Source: Actinopolyspora lacussalsi (lineage in GTDB: Bacteria; Actinomycetota; Actinomycetes; Mycobacteriales; Pseudonocardiaceae). From it: 64,000 bases of DNA. Location: positions 1,745,501-1,809,500 of the forward strand of contig JAURUC010000001.1 in NCBI GenBank assembly GCA_030803735.1, written 5' to 3'. A program made the translations under genes and the position numbers. The notes beneath the pieces were generated by a model. That model was not told the DNA's origin and made no database searches. It saw only the letters and a program-made list of their open reading frames with translations. Below, in pieces: positions 51,370 to 59,749 of this stretch; position 1 is the stretch's first letter; each line of letters opens with the position of its first letter.

Positions 51370-51557
51370 GGACCACACCAAGCGGATGGCGGAAGTCGAG
51401 CCGGTCTGGACCGAACAGCAGCTGCGTCGAGGTCGGCCGGGTCAGCGACGGCGCTGCGGTCCGCGACACCAAGGACCGCTCGCTCGGCTACTTCACCACC
51501 ACGAGCGCCCAGTGGCAAACATTCCTGAACGCGGTCAAAACCCACCGGTTCCACTGA
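51366..51557 (+). CDS. DUF397 protein, tandem copy A
   Basis: 63 residues: WRKSSRSGPNSSCVEVGRVS, then AAVRDTKDRSLGYFTTTSAQ and WQTFLNAV. Translationally coupled to the upstream XRE gene by a four-base overlap. Nearly identical to copy B at 52567 from the CVEVGRV motif onward. A strong hairpin terminator follows. Confidence 0.88.
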   Translation: MRTTPSGWRKSSRSGPNSSCVEVGRVSDGAAVRDTKDRSLGYFTTTSAQWQTFLNAVKTHRFH

Positions 51558-51574
51558 GACAACCCCGGCGCCAC

Positions 51575-51601
51575 AGCGCCTCCGACACCACCGGAGGCGC
51601 T
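51575..51601. terminator. Terminator hairpin, module copy A
   Basis: A perfect 10-base stem AGCGCCTCCG/CGGAGGCGCT with a 7-base loop between convergent DUF397 and lipoprotein genes. The same stem is conserved in copy B. Confidence 0.75.
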
Positions 51602-51667
51602 ACCCGCGTCCCCACTCCTGCCAAGACCGAAGCACGCCTATCAGCGCGGCGTGTCGACGACACCCGC

Positions 51668-52213
51668 TCACGCGGGCTCAGGAACATTCGGCTCGATCTT
51701 CTTCGCGATCTTCAAAGCCTCAGCGCACTCATCCTCGTCGTCAGGCAAACGGATCTCACGGGCTCGGACTTGGACGATTCCTTCTCCCACGTCGAACATA
51801 ACGCCGCAAGCCCGCGTCTGTGTTGCTCCTTTGGTGATCACTCGGGCTCCGGAGCGACCATTGACCTCAAGACGCTCGAACTCAGCCCAAACTGATTTCT
51901 GCGCGGATGAATCCACCGTTTGACGGGTGTTTTTCTCCATCCTCACAGTGAACGGATCACCTTCGTAGTAGCAACCCGGCTTCCATGGTAGTTCACTTTT
52001 GGTCTTTCCCGGCACTTCCAGCCCGAATGATCTTAGGGTATCCAAGGAAAGCATTTCGCACGGTTTAACACTCACTAATGCCTCACTGGAAGGCGAGTTC
52101 CCACTCGTCTCTGACGAGCCGTCACCAGCACCTTCACTCGGCGAACATGCGGAAGCCGCAATCAACGCCGCCCCAGCAACAGCGGTCAACAACGAGCGTG
52201 TCCACAATTTCAC
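51668..52213 (-). CDS. DUF3558-type lipoprotein, tandem copy A
   Basis: 181 residues. Type II signal peptide (basic start, hydrophobic LLTAVAGAALIA, lipobox ASAC with Cys23) followed by an acidic Ser/Gly-rich linker and a globular domain with KPCEMLSLDTLRSFGLEVPG and PGCYYEGDP. Ends EPNVPEPA. Matches DUF3558-like surface lipoproteins of actinobacteria, often near ESX genes. About 70 percent identical by eye with copy B at 52869, with many conservative changes, so the duplication is not recent or has diverged. Confidence 0.85.
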   Translation of the reverse strand: MKLWTRSLLTAVAGAALIAASACSPSEGAGDGSSETSGNSPSSEALVSVKPCEMLSLDTLRSFGLEVPGKTKSELPWKPGCYYEGDPFTVRMEKNTRQTVDSSAQKSVWAEFERLEVNGRSGARVITKGATQTRACGVMFDVGEGIVQVRAREIRLPDDEDECAEALKIAKKIEPNVPEPA

Positions 52214-52420
52214 TGCGCACCCCTTCGCAGATCATCGGCAGCCTGTTCATCGGTAGCCTGATAGTTCTTCTTTGCCTGCTTGAACAGATCCGCCATGCGA
52301 CGCAATTCATCAGCGAACTGTTTCAAGAGATCCGCCGCGCCAGTCGAACCGTTGCTCTCCTTCTTCTAAACTTGGTAGTCAATTGCTGGTCCGACAAATA
52401 TTCCCCCAAGCGAACCACTG
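52210..52420 (-). pseudogene. Truncated ESX-associated helical gene, tandem copy A
   Basis: Only the last quarter of the helical gene remains, homologous to 53411-53590 (QATDEQ region, then Phe/Glu/Lys-rich helix read leftwards). A stop interrupts the frame near 52370 and homology ends by about 52420, exactly where XRE-like sequence begins on the other strand. It is the truncation scar of a tandem duplication. Confidence 0.7.
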
Positions 52421-52439
52421 GAAATTCACTCACTCAAGC

Positions 52440-52565
52440 GAGTTCGCCCTCTTCGAGTTGAAAAGCACCGCCAGTCACTGGGTAGCCTTTTCGATGCGGC
52501 GATGCGCCCGGAGGAGACGAAGGACTTCATCGCGGACCGGACAAGCAGCAACGAGGAGAAGGCAT
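52440..52565 (+). pseudogene. Remnant of XRE/DUF5753 C terminus, tandem copy B
   Basis: Reads EKHRQSLGSLFDAAMRPEET then KDFIADRTSSNEE to a stop at the DUF397 copy B start. This is the C-terminal end of a DUF5753 regulator; the helix-turn-helix and most of the sensor are missing. Its join with the truncated helical gene marks the recombination junction. Confidence 0.7.
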
Positions 52566-52566
52566 C

Positions 52567-52758
52567 GTGACGGAAACTGTTACGCGCTGGCGTAAGTCCA
52601 GTCGGTCAAGCAAGCACACCGCCTGCGTCGAGGTCGGCCGGGTCGGCGACGGCGCGGCGGTCCGCGACACCAAGGACCGCTCGCTCGGCTACTTCACCAC
52701 CACAAGCGCGCAGTGGCAAACGTTCCTACACGCGGTCAAAACCGACCGGTTCAGCTGA
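52567..52758 (+). CDS. DUF397 protein, tandem copy B
   Basis: 63 residues from GTG 52567, preceded by GAGGAGAAGG: WRKSSRSSKHTACVEVGRVG, then the same end as copy A (SLGYFTTTSAQWQTFL). It has lost its regulator partner, of which only the C-terminal coding end remains. Confidence 0.85.
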   Translation: MTETVTRWRKSSRSSKHTACVEVGRVGDGAAVRDTKDRSLGYFTTTSAQWQTFLHAVKTDRFS

Positions 52759-52775
52759 GACAGTTTCGGCGACGC

Positions 52776-52802
52776 AGCGCCTCCGCCAACACCGGAGGCG
52801 CT
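52776..52802. terminator. Terminator hairpin, module copy B
   Basis: The same 10-base stem AGCGCCTCCG/CGGAGGCGCT as in copy A, with a 7-base loop. Confidence 0.75.
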
Positions 52803-52868
52803 ACCCGCGCCCTCACTCACATCGAGACCGAAGCACGCCTATCAGCGCGGCGTGTCGACGACACCCGC

Positions 52869-53414
52869 TCACGCGGGCTCAGGAACATTCGGCTCGATCT
52901 TCTTCGCGATCTCCAACGCCTTCTGACATTCGTTCACATCGTCAGGCAGTTGATTTTCGCGAGCCTGAACCTGGATTAATCCCTGACCGGCGTCAAACAT
53001 CACATTGCACAGTCGAGCCTTCGTAGTCCCCTGGTTAATAGCCCGAGCTCCGGTACGGCCGTTTACCTCAAGGCGCTCGAACTCAACCCAAACAGATTTC
53101 TCCTCTGAAGAAGAGACTGTCTCACGCGTATTTTTTTCCATCCTCACTGAAACCGGTTCACCAGAGTAGTAGCATCCCGGTGCCCAAGGTAGCTGGTCCT
53201 TAGGTTCCCCCGGCACTTCCAGACCGAATGACTTCAGAGCCTCCGAAGACAACATTTCGCACGGCTTCACAGTCGCCAATGCTTCACCTGACGGTGAACT
53301 CCCAGTCGTCTCTGAAGAGCCGTTACCAGCACCTTCGCTCGGCGAACACGCAGTGGCTCCGATCAGCGCCATTCCGGCAACAGCCGCCAACAACGATCGC
53401 GTCCACAACCTCAC
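52869..53414 (-). CDS. DUF3558-type lipoprotein, tandem copy B
   Basis: 181 residues. Signal peptide with lipobox ATAC (Cys23), a Ser/Thr/Gly linker, then KPCEMLSSEALKSFGLEVPG, PGCYYSGEP, VWVEFERLEVNGRTGARAIN and the EPNVPEPA end. It is predicted to be lipid-anchored on the outer face of the membrane. It overlaps the upstream helical gene by four bases, so the two are produced together. This pair is the intact version of the fusion relic at 5701-6104. Confidence 0.87.
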   Translation of the reverse strand: MRLWTRSLLAAVAGMALIGATACSPSEGAGNGSSETTGSSPSGEALATVKPCEMLSSEALKSFGLEVPGEPKDQLPWAPGCYYSGEPVSVRMEKNTRETVSSSEEKSVWVEFERLEVNGRTGARAINQGTTKARLCNVMFDAGQGLIQVQARENQLPDDVNECQKALEIAKKIEPNVPEPA

Positions 53415-53830
53415 TGTGCACCCCTCCGCAGATCGTCGGCAACCTGCTCATCGGTAGCCTGATAGTTCTTCTTTGCCTGCTCGAACAGATTCGCCTTGCG
53501 CCGCAGCTCTTCAGCGAACTGCCCCAACAAATCCGCCGCACCACTCGAACCGTTTTGAGCCTTGTTTCCGAATTTGGCCGCCAACTGCTGTCCAGAGGTG
53601 TAAGCCCCCAGACCTGGAACCTGCTGCAACCTACCGGCTGAAACAGCGAGCTCATCGGCTACTTTGGCCTCACGCCTGTACACCTTGGCCGCGTGGTCGG
53701 CGGCTTGGGGTTCCATGCTCAGGCCGCCGCCCGAGATCTGCTGCTGGATCCAGGAGTTCTCGTCCCGGATCGACTGCAACGCCGCCCCAGCACCCACGAA
53801 ACCGGACGCATCGGCGCTCTGCTCCGCCAT
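53411..53830 (-). CDS. ESX-associated helical protein
   Basis: 139 residues from ATG 53830, with AAGGGAG upstream. Entirely helical, no signal peptide: NSWIQQQISGGGLSMEPQAA, then KVADELAVSAGRLQQVPGLG and a C-terminal charged helix (FAEELRRKANLFEQAKKNYQ). The pattern resembles WXG100-like or EspA/EspC-type ESX partners, but the WXG itself is replaced. Its operon partner is a surface lipoprotein. In the 4-6 kb region the decayed paralogue lies upstream of the PPE/EspG pair, tying the family to type VII secretion. Confidence 0.72.
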   Translation of the reverse strand: MAEQSADASGFVGAGAALQSIRDENSWIQQQISGGGLSMEPQAADHAAKVYRREAKVADELAVSAGRLQQVPGLGAYTSGQQLAAKFGNKAQNGSSGAADLLGQFAEELRRKANLFEQAKKNYQATDEQVADDLRRGAQ

Positions 53831-53951
53831 CACGGCTCCCTTCACATCACAGGCACGCTCACCGTGCACGACCCCACTCACTCACGATCACCCTAGCCGA
53901 ACCAGCCCCCACGTTGGCCCGCAATCAGTGAACCCGAGCGTGACCGCACTC

Positions 53952-55502
53952 TCATGCGACGATCTGGCGAATAGCCTCAGCCACGGCGAGAGTGACAGCC
54001 CCGGCGAGCACGGCCGCGCTTGCGCATCCGCCGCCACCGGCGGCTGCTTTCTCGGAATCGCTTGCACCGCCACGCCGCTCGTAGGGCTGGAGGAACATGC
54101 TGTAGTACTGCCCTCCGTTGAGCTCCCGGCGACGCCAGAACTGGTGCCACTCTGGAGGTCCCTGCTGCGTTTCAGCTGCTTTTTCGGCGTTCAACCGTTC
54201 GGCTGCCTGCTGACCATCGGAATCGTTGAACAGGGAACCCGCGGATTGCTCGATCACATCCCGCAGCTTCCGTTCCCCCTCATCAGGAGAAAGTACCTCG
54301 ATGCCCTGATCGCGCGCTTTGGCCAGGCGGGAATCATCACCTGATACCTCGTCGGCGATGACCATCCGGACAGTCTTGGTGGGATTGATCGCAACAGCGG
54401 CCCCGTGGGATGCCGCCATGTCCATGACGGCGCTGATCCGCTCCGACTCGCCAACCGGAAGGATTCGCCACCCTTTGAGCGGACCGTTGCGTCTGGCCTT
54501 GTCAGCGGCCGCCGCCGCCTCAAGATCGCTGATCAGATGACTGGCAGCGAGTTCCTTACCAGCGCGAGTGAGTTCCTTGAGTTCCGTAGCGGTAACTTTT
54601 CCGTCCGCTTCCGCCTGCGCACGGGCTTCTGTCAGGAAATCCTCGTGTACCTGCCGAGCCGTACTCTGGGTGAGCCCCGCACGAGCAGCGAACACGGCGA
54701 GCTGAGTGGCTTCCTCCCCCACCACACGACCGTCGCTGAGTGCGTGGCCGAGCATCGAGCGGTAATCGGCCAGTTGTTCGGCTCTGGGTACGGGTGGGTT
54801 TGTCATGTACGGCAGGCGCGCTGTCAGTGTGGCAAGCCATCCTTCGGTGCCTTTGCGCAGTCCGGCAGCGCGCGGAGCGATACTTCCGGTCCGGGGATGC
54901 TCCGGTAACGTGACCGGCGATTTCCCATCCCACGAAAGTTGCTGCGGTGCTTCGTTGATGAGACGCGCCAGGGTGGCGGCGAGAGAACGAGCATCCCCCA
55001 GCGCGGAATGCCAGGCGCTGGGCCACTCGCCGGTCACGAGGTTGACGACGTTCTCCAGTCGGTAACCGTAGCGGTCGAGCTGGGACCGCGCCAGAACAAG
55101 ACTGCACAATCCCGGCACTTTCCGAATGTCCATACCGAGGCGGCCGAACTCGGCGGAGAGGAACTTTTCCTCGTACGGCAGGTTGTGGCTGACCACCACC
55201 GCGTCGCTGAGAAAAGCCAGCAGATCTCCGGCTATCTGCTCGAACGTGGGCGCGGTTTTCACCTCGGTGTTGGTGATGCCGTGGTGTTCCTCGTTGTTGA
55301 TCCGCACACCCGGATTCACCAGGGTCGAGTACTCGTCCAGCACCGTGCCGTCGCCACGCATTCGGACGACGCCGACCTCGCAGACCCGAGATCCCTTGTT
55401 CGGATGGAGCCCGGTGGTTTCGAAATCGAGCACCGCGAAAGTCAGACCACGCGGGTCCACCCCCTGCTTGCGGGTGAGTTTGGTATAAGCGAAAGTGAAC
55501 AC
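53952..55502 (-). CDS. DnaQ-like 3'-5' exonuclease with TerB-like and BRCT-like domains
   Basis: 516 residues from GTG 55502, supported by GGAGG seven bases upstream; a GTG at 55544 that overlaps the drmMI stop is the alternative. DEDDh exonuclease domain: AVLDFETTGLHP near residue 24, VVVSHNLPYEEKFL near 105, and WHSALGDARSLAATLARL near 165. Residues 225-330 look like a TerB domain (YRSMLGHALSDGRVVGEEAT, AEADGKVTATELKELTRAG). A BRCT-like domain spans 345-430 (GWRILPVGESERISAVMDMA). A Gly/Cys-containing hydrophobic helix at 490-512 could anchor it to the membrane. Placement directly after drmMI suggests an accessory DISARM nuclease. Confidence 0.82.
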   Translation of the reverse strand: MFTFAYTKLTRKQGVDPRGLTFAVLDFETTGLHPNKGSRVCEVGVVRMRGDGTVLDEYSTLVNPGVRINNEEHHGITNTEVKTAPTFEQIAGDLLAFLSDAVVVSHNLPYEEKFLSAEFGRLGMDIRKVPGLCSLVLARSQLDRYGYRLENVVNLVTGEWPSAWHSALGDARSLAATLARLINEAPQQLSWDGKSPVTLPEHPRTGSIAPRAAGLRKGTEGWLATLTARLPYMTNPPVPRAEQLADYRSMLGHALSDGRVVGEEATQLAVFAARAGLTQSTARQVHEDFLTEARAQAEADGKVTATELKELTRAGKELAASHLISDLEAAAAADKARRNGPLKGWRILPVGESERISAVMDMAASHGAAVAINPTKTVRMVIADEVSGDDSRLAKARDQGIEVLSPDEGERKLRDVIEQSAGSLFNDSDGQQAAERLNAEKAAETQQGPPEWHQFWRRRELNGGQYYSMFLQPYERRGGASDSEKAAAGGGGCASAAVLAGAVTLAVAEAIRQIVA

Positions 55503-55540
55503 AACCGGGCCTCCGTTCCGGTTTGGCAAGGGGATTCGGG

Positions 55541-58500
55541 TCACTCGAACAGCTTCGGCTCGTCATCCTGGTTGGTGGGTTTTTTAGCCGTGGCTTTTTT
55601 GGTGGTGCCCTTTTTCTTGTCGTGCAGGCCCTGGGCGACTTCCTGTTGGTAGCGCTCGTGGTTGAGTTCGAGCAGGCTGTCCAGGATCTCGCGCTGGGCC
55701 GCGGGGCCGATGGTGTAGCGGGTCTCGCGGCCGACCGGGTGGAAGCCGTGGTCCAGGCCGCCGACCGCGTCGATGCGATCCTGCCAGCCGTAGGCGCGCA
55801 CCGTGGCCTCGTCGATCTCGCGATGAATCCGTCGCAGCTCTCGAACGTCCGAATCCGTGCACTCCGGATCGAACACCAGGTTGTAGGTCTTGGTAAGCCC
55901 AGAATCCCGCGTGAGCATCACGTCCCGGCGATAGCGATCCAACTCGTCACCGAGATCCCGGAGTTCCTGAGTGAGTTCCGGCAGCGGGAATGTTTCAAAT
56001 ACGTTAGAAGGAATATAGCGAAAATCAGCCTTCATCTTCGAGCCGTACGCCTTTGCCCACAAGTAGTGTTGCGCGCTTGACAATATCGCCAATCTTCCAG
56101 GATCATCGAAAGCAAATACAATCAACATATGAGAAAATACTTGCCCTTCAGGAACCATAACAGGCATTGCTGTCCGGCTTGTCTGAGCAATCGCCACCAC
56201 TCGCTCTAAATCAGCGATAGCCGAATGAAGATTGGGCCTTGTAGCAAGGAACTGCCACCATCGCTCACGTGCACTAGAGCTGTATTTATTATTTTCGCGC
56301 TCTGGACGCACTAGCCGTGCAACTTGATTATAGCAGTCCTTGTACTCTTTAGCTTTCCACTCAGGCCAATCATGGAAGTTTATAACCCAACGACTGGGGG
56401 AAGTATCAGGATTCGAATTTAGATCGCTTCCATTGAGATACGGAAACAAAACATCGTTATTTTTGTGATCTTTCTCAATAAGATCTCTCGCACTACTGAC
56501 ATCCATCGTAAAACCAGTGCCAAGTATGTTACTCCCTTGAAAAGCGATGCCTTGATTTGAAACGAGCCTTTCAGGGTTTCCTTGAGCTCTAGATTTAGGA
56601 TCGAGCGAAGATTCAATCCCAGAAACCGGAATTTCGTCAGAAATAATACTTGCTGAACCAGGAACAGTGTAACTAGTTATCCAAACGGCACAGTACTCCA
56701 GCATCGCCGACCTCGATGGCCACGGCTTAGACTTCACAGAACGCCTGATTGTGTTTCCGTCACCAACGATCTGATCCAGCCCGACACGTCTACTGTCACC
56801 TTGAGCCAGCGTGTTTGTGGCGATGATGCCGGATTGACCGCATTCGTTGAGCAACTGATGAAGTCGGAGTGCGAAATAAGCAACTAGATCACCGGTGCCA
56901 CGAACTCCTCGTACGCCACGCCCCAGGTGGTTAACCAGATAATCCCGGTAGCTGTCTCCCAATGCGGTCTGTAGCTTCAGCCCACCCAAGAACGGCGGGT
57001 TCCCCACCACCGCATCGAAACCACCGTCCTCGAAGACCTCGGGGAAGACCAGCGGCCAGTGCAGCGTGTCGCGGCCGAAGTTGCCCGCGGGCAGGTCGGT
57101 GTCCAGCCACTCGCGGGCCTGCTCGCGTGCGCGGGCCTCGTCGGTGTGCATCCGCCGCGCGTGGTCGGCGGCGGCGATGGAGCCGTCACGCAGCCCCTTC
57201 TCGCCACGCCCGGCGTGCGCCAGCGCGGCGCCGACGGTGAGATCCGCGGCCAGCTCGGCCCGCCTGCCCTTGAGGTTGGCCTCGGCCAGCAGCGCCCGCT
57301 TGCGGTTCAAACCCTCCAGGGTGGTGCCGTCGATCTCGCGCAGCTCGCGACGCTGCTCGGCCACCTCGGACACCAGCGAACGAACATCGGCGGTGAAGTC
57401 CACGGGGGACCGCTCGTGGATCGCCCTGCCCTTCTTGGCGTCCAGGTGCATGTACTCCAGCTGCTCCAGCGAGGTGATCCCCAACAACGAGTCCCCCGCC
57501 ACCAACCGGTCATCCAGGAAGGTGAACGGCCGCTGGGAATCCATCGACACCAACCACAGCGAGAGCTTGGCCATCTCCACCGCCATCGGGTTGATGTCCG
57601 CGCCGTACAGGCAGTGCTCGATCACCTGCCTGCGCGCCTCCACCACCGCCGGGTCCTCCTCGCTGTCCCCGGCGTGCTCCTGCGGCTGGTACTCGCGCAC
57701 CCGCTCGTCGTCCTCGGCGATCCAGGCCTCCAGCAGCCTGCCGCCCAGATACCGCGCCGCGGCCACCAGGAACGCGGCCGAGCCCATCGCGATGTCGGCC
57801 ACCCGCAGCTTGAGGATCTCGCCGCTGGGCTTGAGCCGCCACTCGCGCTGCTCGGCCGTGGTCAACGGCCCCGGCTCGTAGACCAGCGGCTCCAGCGCGT
57901 GGCGCACCACGTCCTCGGCCAGGAACCGCGGCGTGTAGTGCGTGCCGGTGTTGGCGCGCAGCGGCGACTCGGTGACGAACAGCTCCCCGCCCAGCACCAC
58001 CACCGGCAGCTCGCGCAGATCGTCGCGGATCACGCCCCGGAACGGCAGCAGCCGCTCGGTCAGCGCGGCATCGCCCCTGGTGACGCCGAGCAGCTTCTTG
58101 CGCCGCTCCTCCCGCTCCACCGCGTCCGGCGGGGCGAGCCGCTTGGCCAGCTGCTTGGCCGTGCCGATGCCGGAGTCCTTGAACTCGGCCGCCAGCGTCT
58201 CGGCCAGCTCAGTGGTGTCGGCGCTGGCGGCGGCGAGCTCCTCCAGCCGCCGCAGCGGCACCTCGGCCTCCCTGCCCTGCTTGCCGACCAGCCCCACGGT
58301 GGTGTCCTCGGCGCGGAACCCGTCGTAGGAGAGCAGGCCCTCGTAGACGTAGCCGATCTGCTCCACGTCCAGCGTGCGGAACGACAGGGTGCGCCGCTCG
58401 CGCGACTTGCCGCTGCCCACCCAGACGTGCTGCACCGAGCGCAGCATGTGCAGCACGGTGCGGTCGTCGATGTTCAGCGGCAGCCACGGGAACGCGTCCG

Positions 58501-59749
58501 GGTCGAACAGCGAACCGTCGTGCGGGTGCATCGTCAGCCTGGGATGGGTCACGCCCCGGTAGACCGCCTCGAACAGCGCCAGCAGCCGGTACCAGCCGGT
58601 GTAGGTCTGCTGCAGGTCCTCCTCGCTGGACTCCAGCTCGCGCCGCTCCAACTCGTCGTAGAGCCGCCCCGCCGAGTAGGTGGTGGCATACAGCTCGTTG
58701 TCCGAGGGCAGCAGCCTGCGCTCCTCGGCGAACAGCAGGAACACCACGCGCATCATCACTGACACCGTGCCGCGGTAGACCTCGTGCGCGGCCACCGAGT
58801 CCAGTTCGGACTCGCCACGGCGGCGCTGCTCGGTGCTGGCCCGGCCGAACGCCGCCACCAGCAGCTCCACCGCCTCACGCACCTGCACGCCCAGGGCCTC
58901 GGTGATCTCCTCCTGCGAGTCCTCGCTGGCCTGGAGCAGCTCGGGCAACCGCTCGCCCGCCGGCACCGCGAAGAACCGCTTGCGCCCCAGCAGCGAGACG
59001 AAGGCGCGCACCACGTCGCGTTCGGCGGCCTCCGGCCACGGCACCGCGTCGAACACGGCCGTGGTGGTCACCCCGGTGCGCGGGGCGCGCACCAGCGCCC
59101 ACCAGCGGCCGTCGGTGACCAGGCCGAGCTCGACGCCGTGGTGGCGGCACAGCTGGGCCAGCCGATCGGCGGGCGTGGCGGCCCAGCTGGAACCGGCGAG
59201 GCGGGCGGTGGGCTGCTGGCCCGGCTCGCAGACCATGCCGAGCAGCCGCACCGCGTCCGGCTTGACCTGCTCGGCCGACTCGTCCGGCTCGCCTGGCTCG
59301 ACCGACTCGGCTGGCTCGACCCACTCTGCTGGCTCGACTCGCTCGTCCGATTCGGACCGCTCGCCCGGCTCGGCCCGCCCGCCCTGCTCGACGTGCTCGT
59401 CGGGTTCGACCAGCGCGAAGGAGGGCGCCAGCCGGGTGTCGTGCTCGGCCACGTCGAGCGAGAGCCCCTCCAGCCCCTCGCGGCGCAGCCGCTCGCCCCA
59501 GCCGAGCAGCTCGCCGAGCACGTAGTCGATCCAGTCCCGCTGCCCCGCGGCCACGTCGGCCTGCCAGGCCGAGTGCGCGCGACGCAGCCGCTGCCTGGTG
59601 GGCTTGTCCAGCGCGTCCGGCCCGCTCGGCCAGTGCCGCTTGAGCACCGGCAGCGAGAGGAACGGGCCGCTCACCTCGACCAGGTCCAGCCACTCGCGGT
59701 GCTGCTCGGCTGCGTCCGGTGCCTTGCGGTGGAACGGTTTCGGGCTCAT
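55541..59749 (-). CDS. drmMI: DISARM adenine methyltransferase DrmMI (PglX-like class I methylase)
   Basis: 1402 residues. Long N-terminal half with an acidic Glu/Pro/Val-repeat linker near 120-160. S-adenosylmethionine site ADIAMGSAAFLVAAARYLGG near 655; catalytic motif NPPF near 915, which marks N6-adenine methylation. The target-recognition region from about 957 to 1253 is encoded by markedly AT-richer DNA. The C terminus is Lys-rich. DrmMI marks host DNA so that DISARM spares it. Start ATG 59749 overlaps the drmD stop (ATGA). It resembles PglX of BREX, but no pglZ or brxC is present and drmA/B/C/D are. Confidence 0.9.
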   Translation of the reverse strand: MSPKPFHRKAPDAAEQHREWLDLVEVSGPFLSLPVLKRHWPSGPDALDKPTRQRLRRAHSAWQADVAAGQRDWIDYVLGELLGWGERLRREGLEGLSLDVAEHDTRLAPSFALVEPDEHVEQGGRAEPGERSESDERVEPAEWVEPAESVEPGEPDESAEQVKPDAVRLLGMVCEPGQQPTARLAGSSWAATPADRLAQLCRHHGVELGLVTDGRWWALVRAPRTGVTTTAVFDAVPWPEAAERDVVRAFVSLLGRKRFFAVPAGERLPELLQASEDSQEEITEALGVQVREAVELLVAAFGRASTEQRRRGESELDSVAAHEVYRGTVSVMMRVVFLLFAEERRLLPSDNELYATTYSAGRLYDELERRELESSEEDLQQTYTGWYRLLALFEAVYRGVTHPRLTMHPHDGSLFDPDAFPWLPLNIDDRTVLHMLRSVQHVWVGSGKSRERRTLSFRTLDVEQIGYVYEGLLSYDGFRAEDTTVGLVGKQGREAEVPLRRLEELAAASADTTELAETLAAEFKDSGIGTAKQLAKRLAPPDAVEREERRKKLLGVTRGDAALTERLLPFRGVIRDDLRELPVVVLGGELFVTESPLRANTGTHYTPRFLAEDVVRHALEPLVYEPGPLTTAEQREWRLKPSGEILKLRVADIAMGSAAFLVAAARYLGGRLLEAWIAEDDERVREYQPQEHAGDSEEDPAVVEARRQVIEHCLYGADINPMAVEMAKLSLWLVSMDSQRPFTFLDDRLVAGDSLLGITSLEQLEYMHLDAKKGRAIHERSPVDFTADVRSLVSEVAEQRRELREIDGTTLEGLNRKRALLAEANLKGRRAELAADLTVGAALAHAGRGEKGLRDGSIAAADHARRMHTDEARAREQAREWLDTDLPAGNFGRDTLHWPLVFPEVFEDGGFDAVVGNPPFLGGLKLQTALGDSYRDYLVNHLGRGVRGVRGTGDLVAYFALRLHQLLNECGQSGIIATNTLAQGDSRRVGLDQIVGDGNTIRRSVKSKPWPSRSAMLEYCAVWITSYTVPGSASIISDEIPVSGIESSLDPKSRAQGNPERLVSNQGIAFQGSNILGTGFTMDVSSARDLIEKDHKNNDVLFPYLNGSDLNSNPDTSPSRWVINFHDWPEWKAKEYKDCYNQVARLVRPERENNKYSSSARERWWQFLATRPNLHSAIADLERVVAIAQTSRTAMPVMVPEGQVFSHMLIVFAFDDPGRLAILSSAQHYLWAKAYGSKMKADFRYIPSNVFETFPLPELTQELRDLGDELDRYRRDVMLTRDSGLTKTYNLVFDPECTDSDVRELRRIHREIDEATVRAYGWQDRIDAVGGLDHGFHPVGRETRYTIGPAAQREILDSLLELNHERYQQEVAQGLHDKKKGTTKKATAKKPTNQDDEPKLFE

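Noticed and set aside
55541..59749. BREX system (PglX-like methylase)
   Set aside because: The methylase alone would fit PglX, but no pglZ, brxC or brxL type gene is in the window, whereas drmA, drmB, drmC and drmD are.
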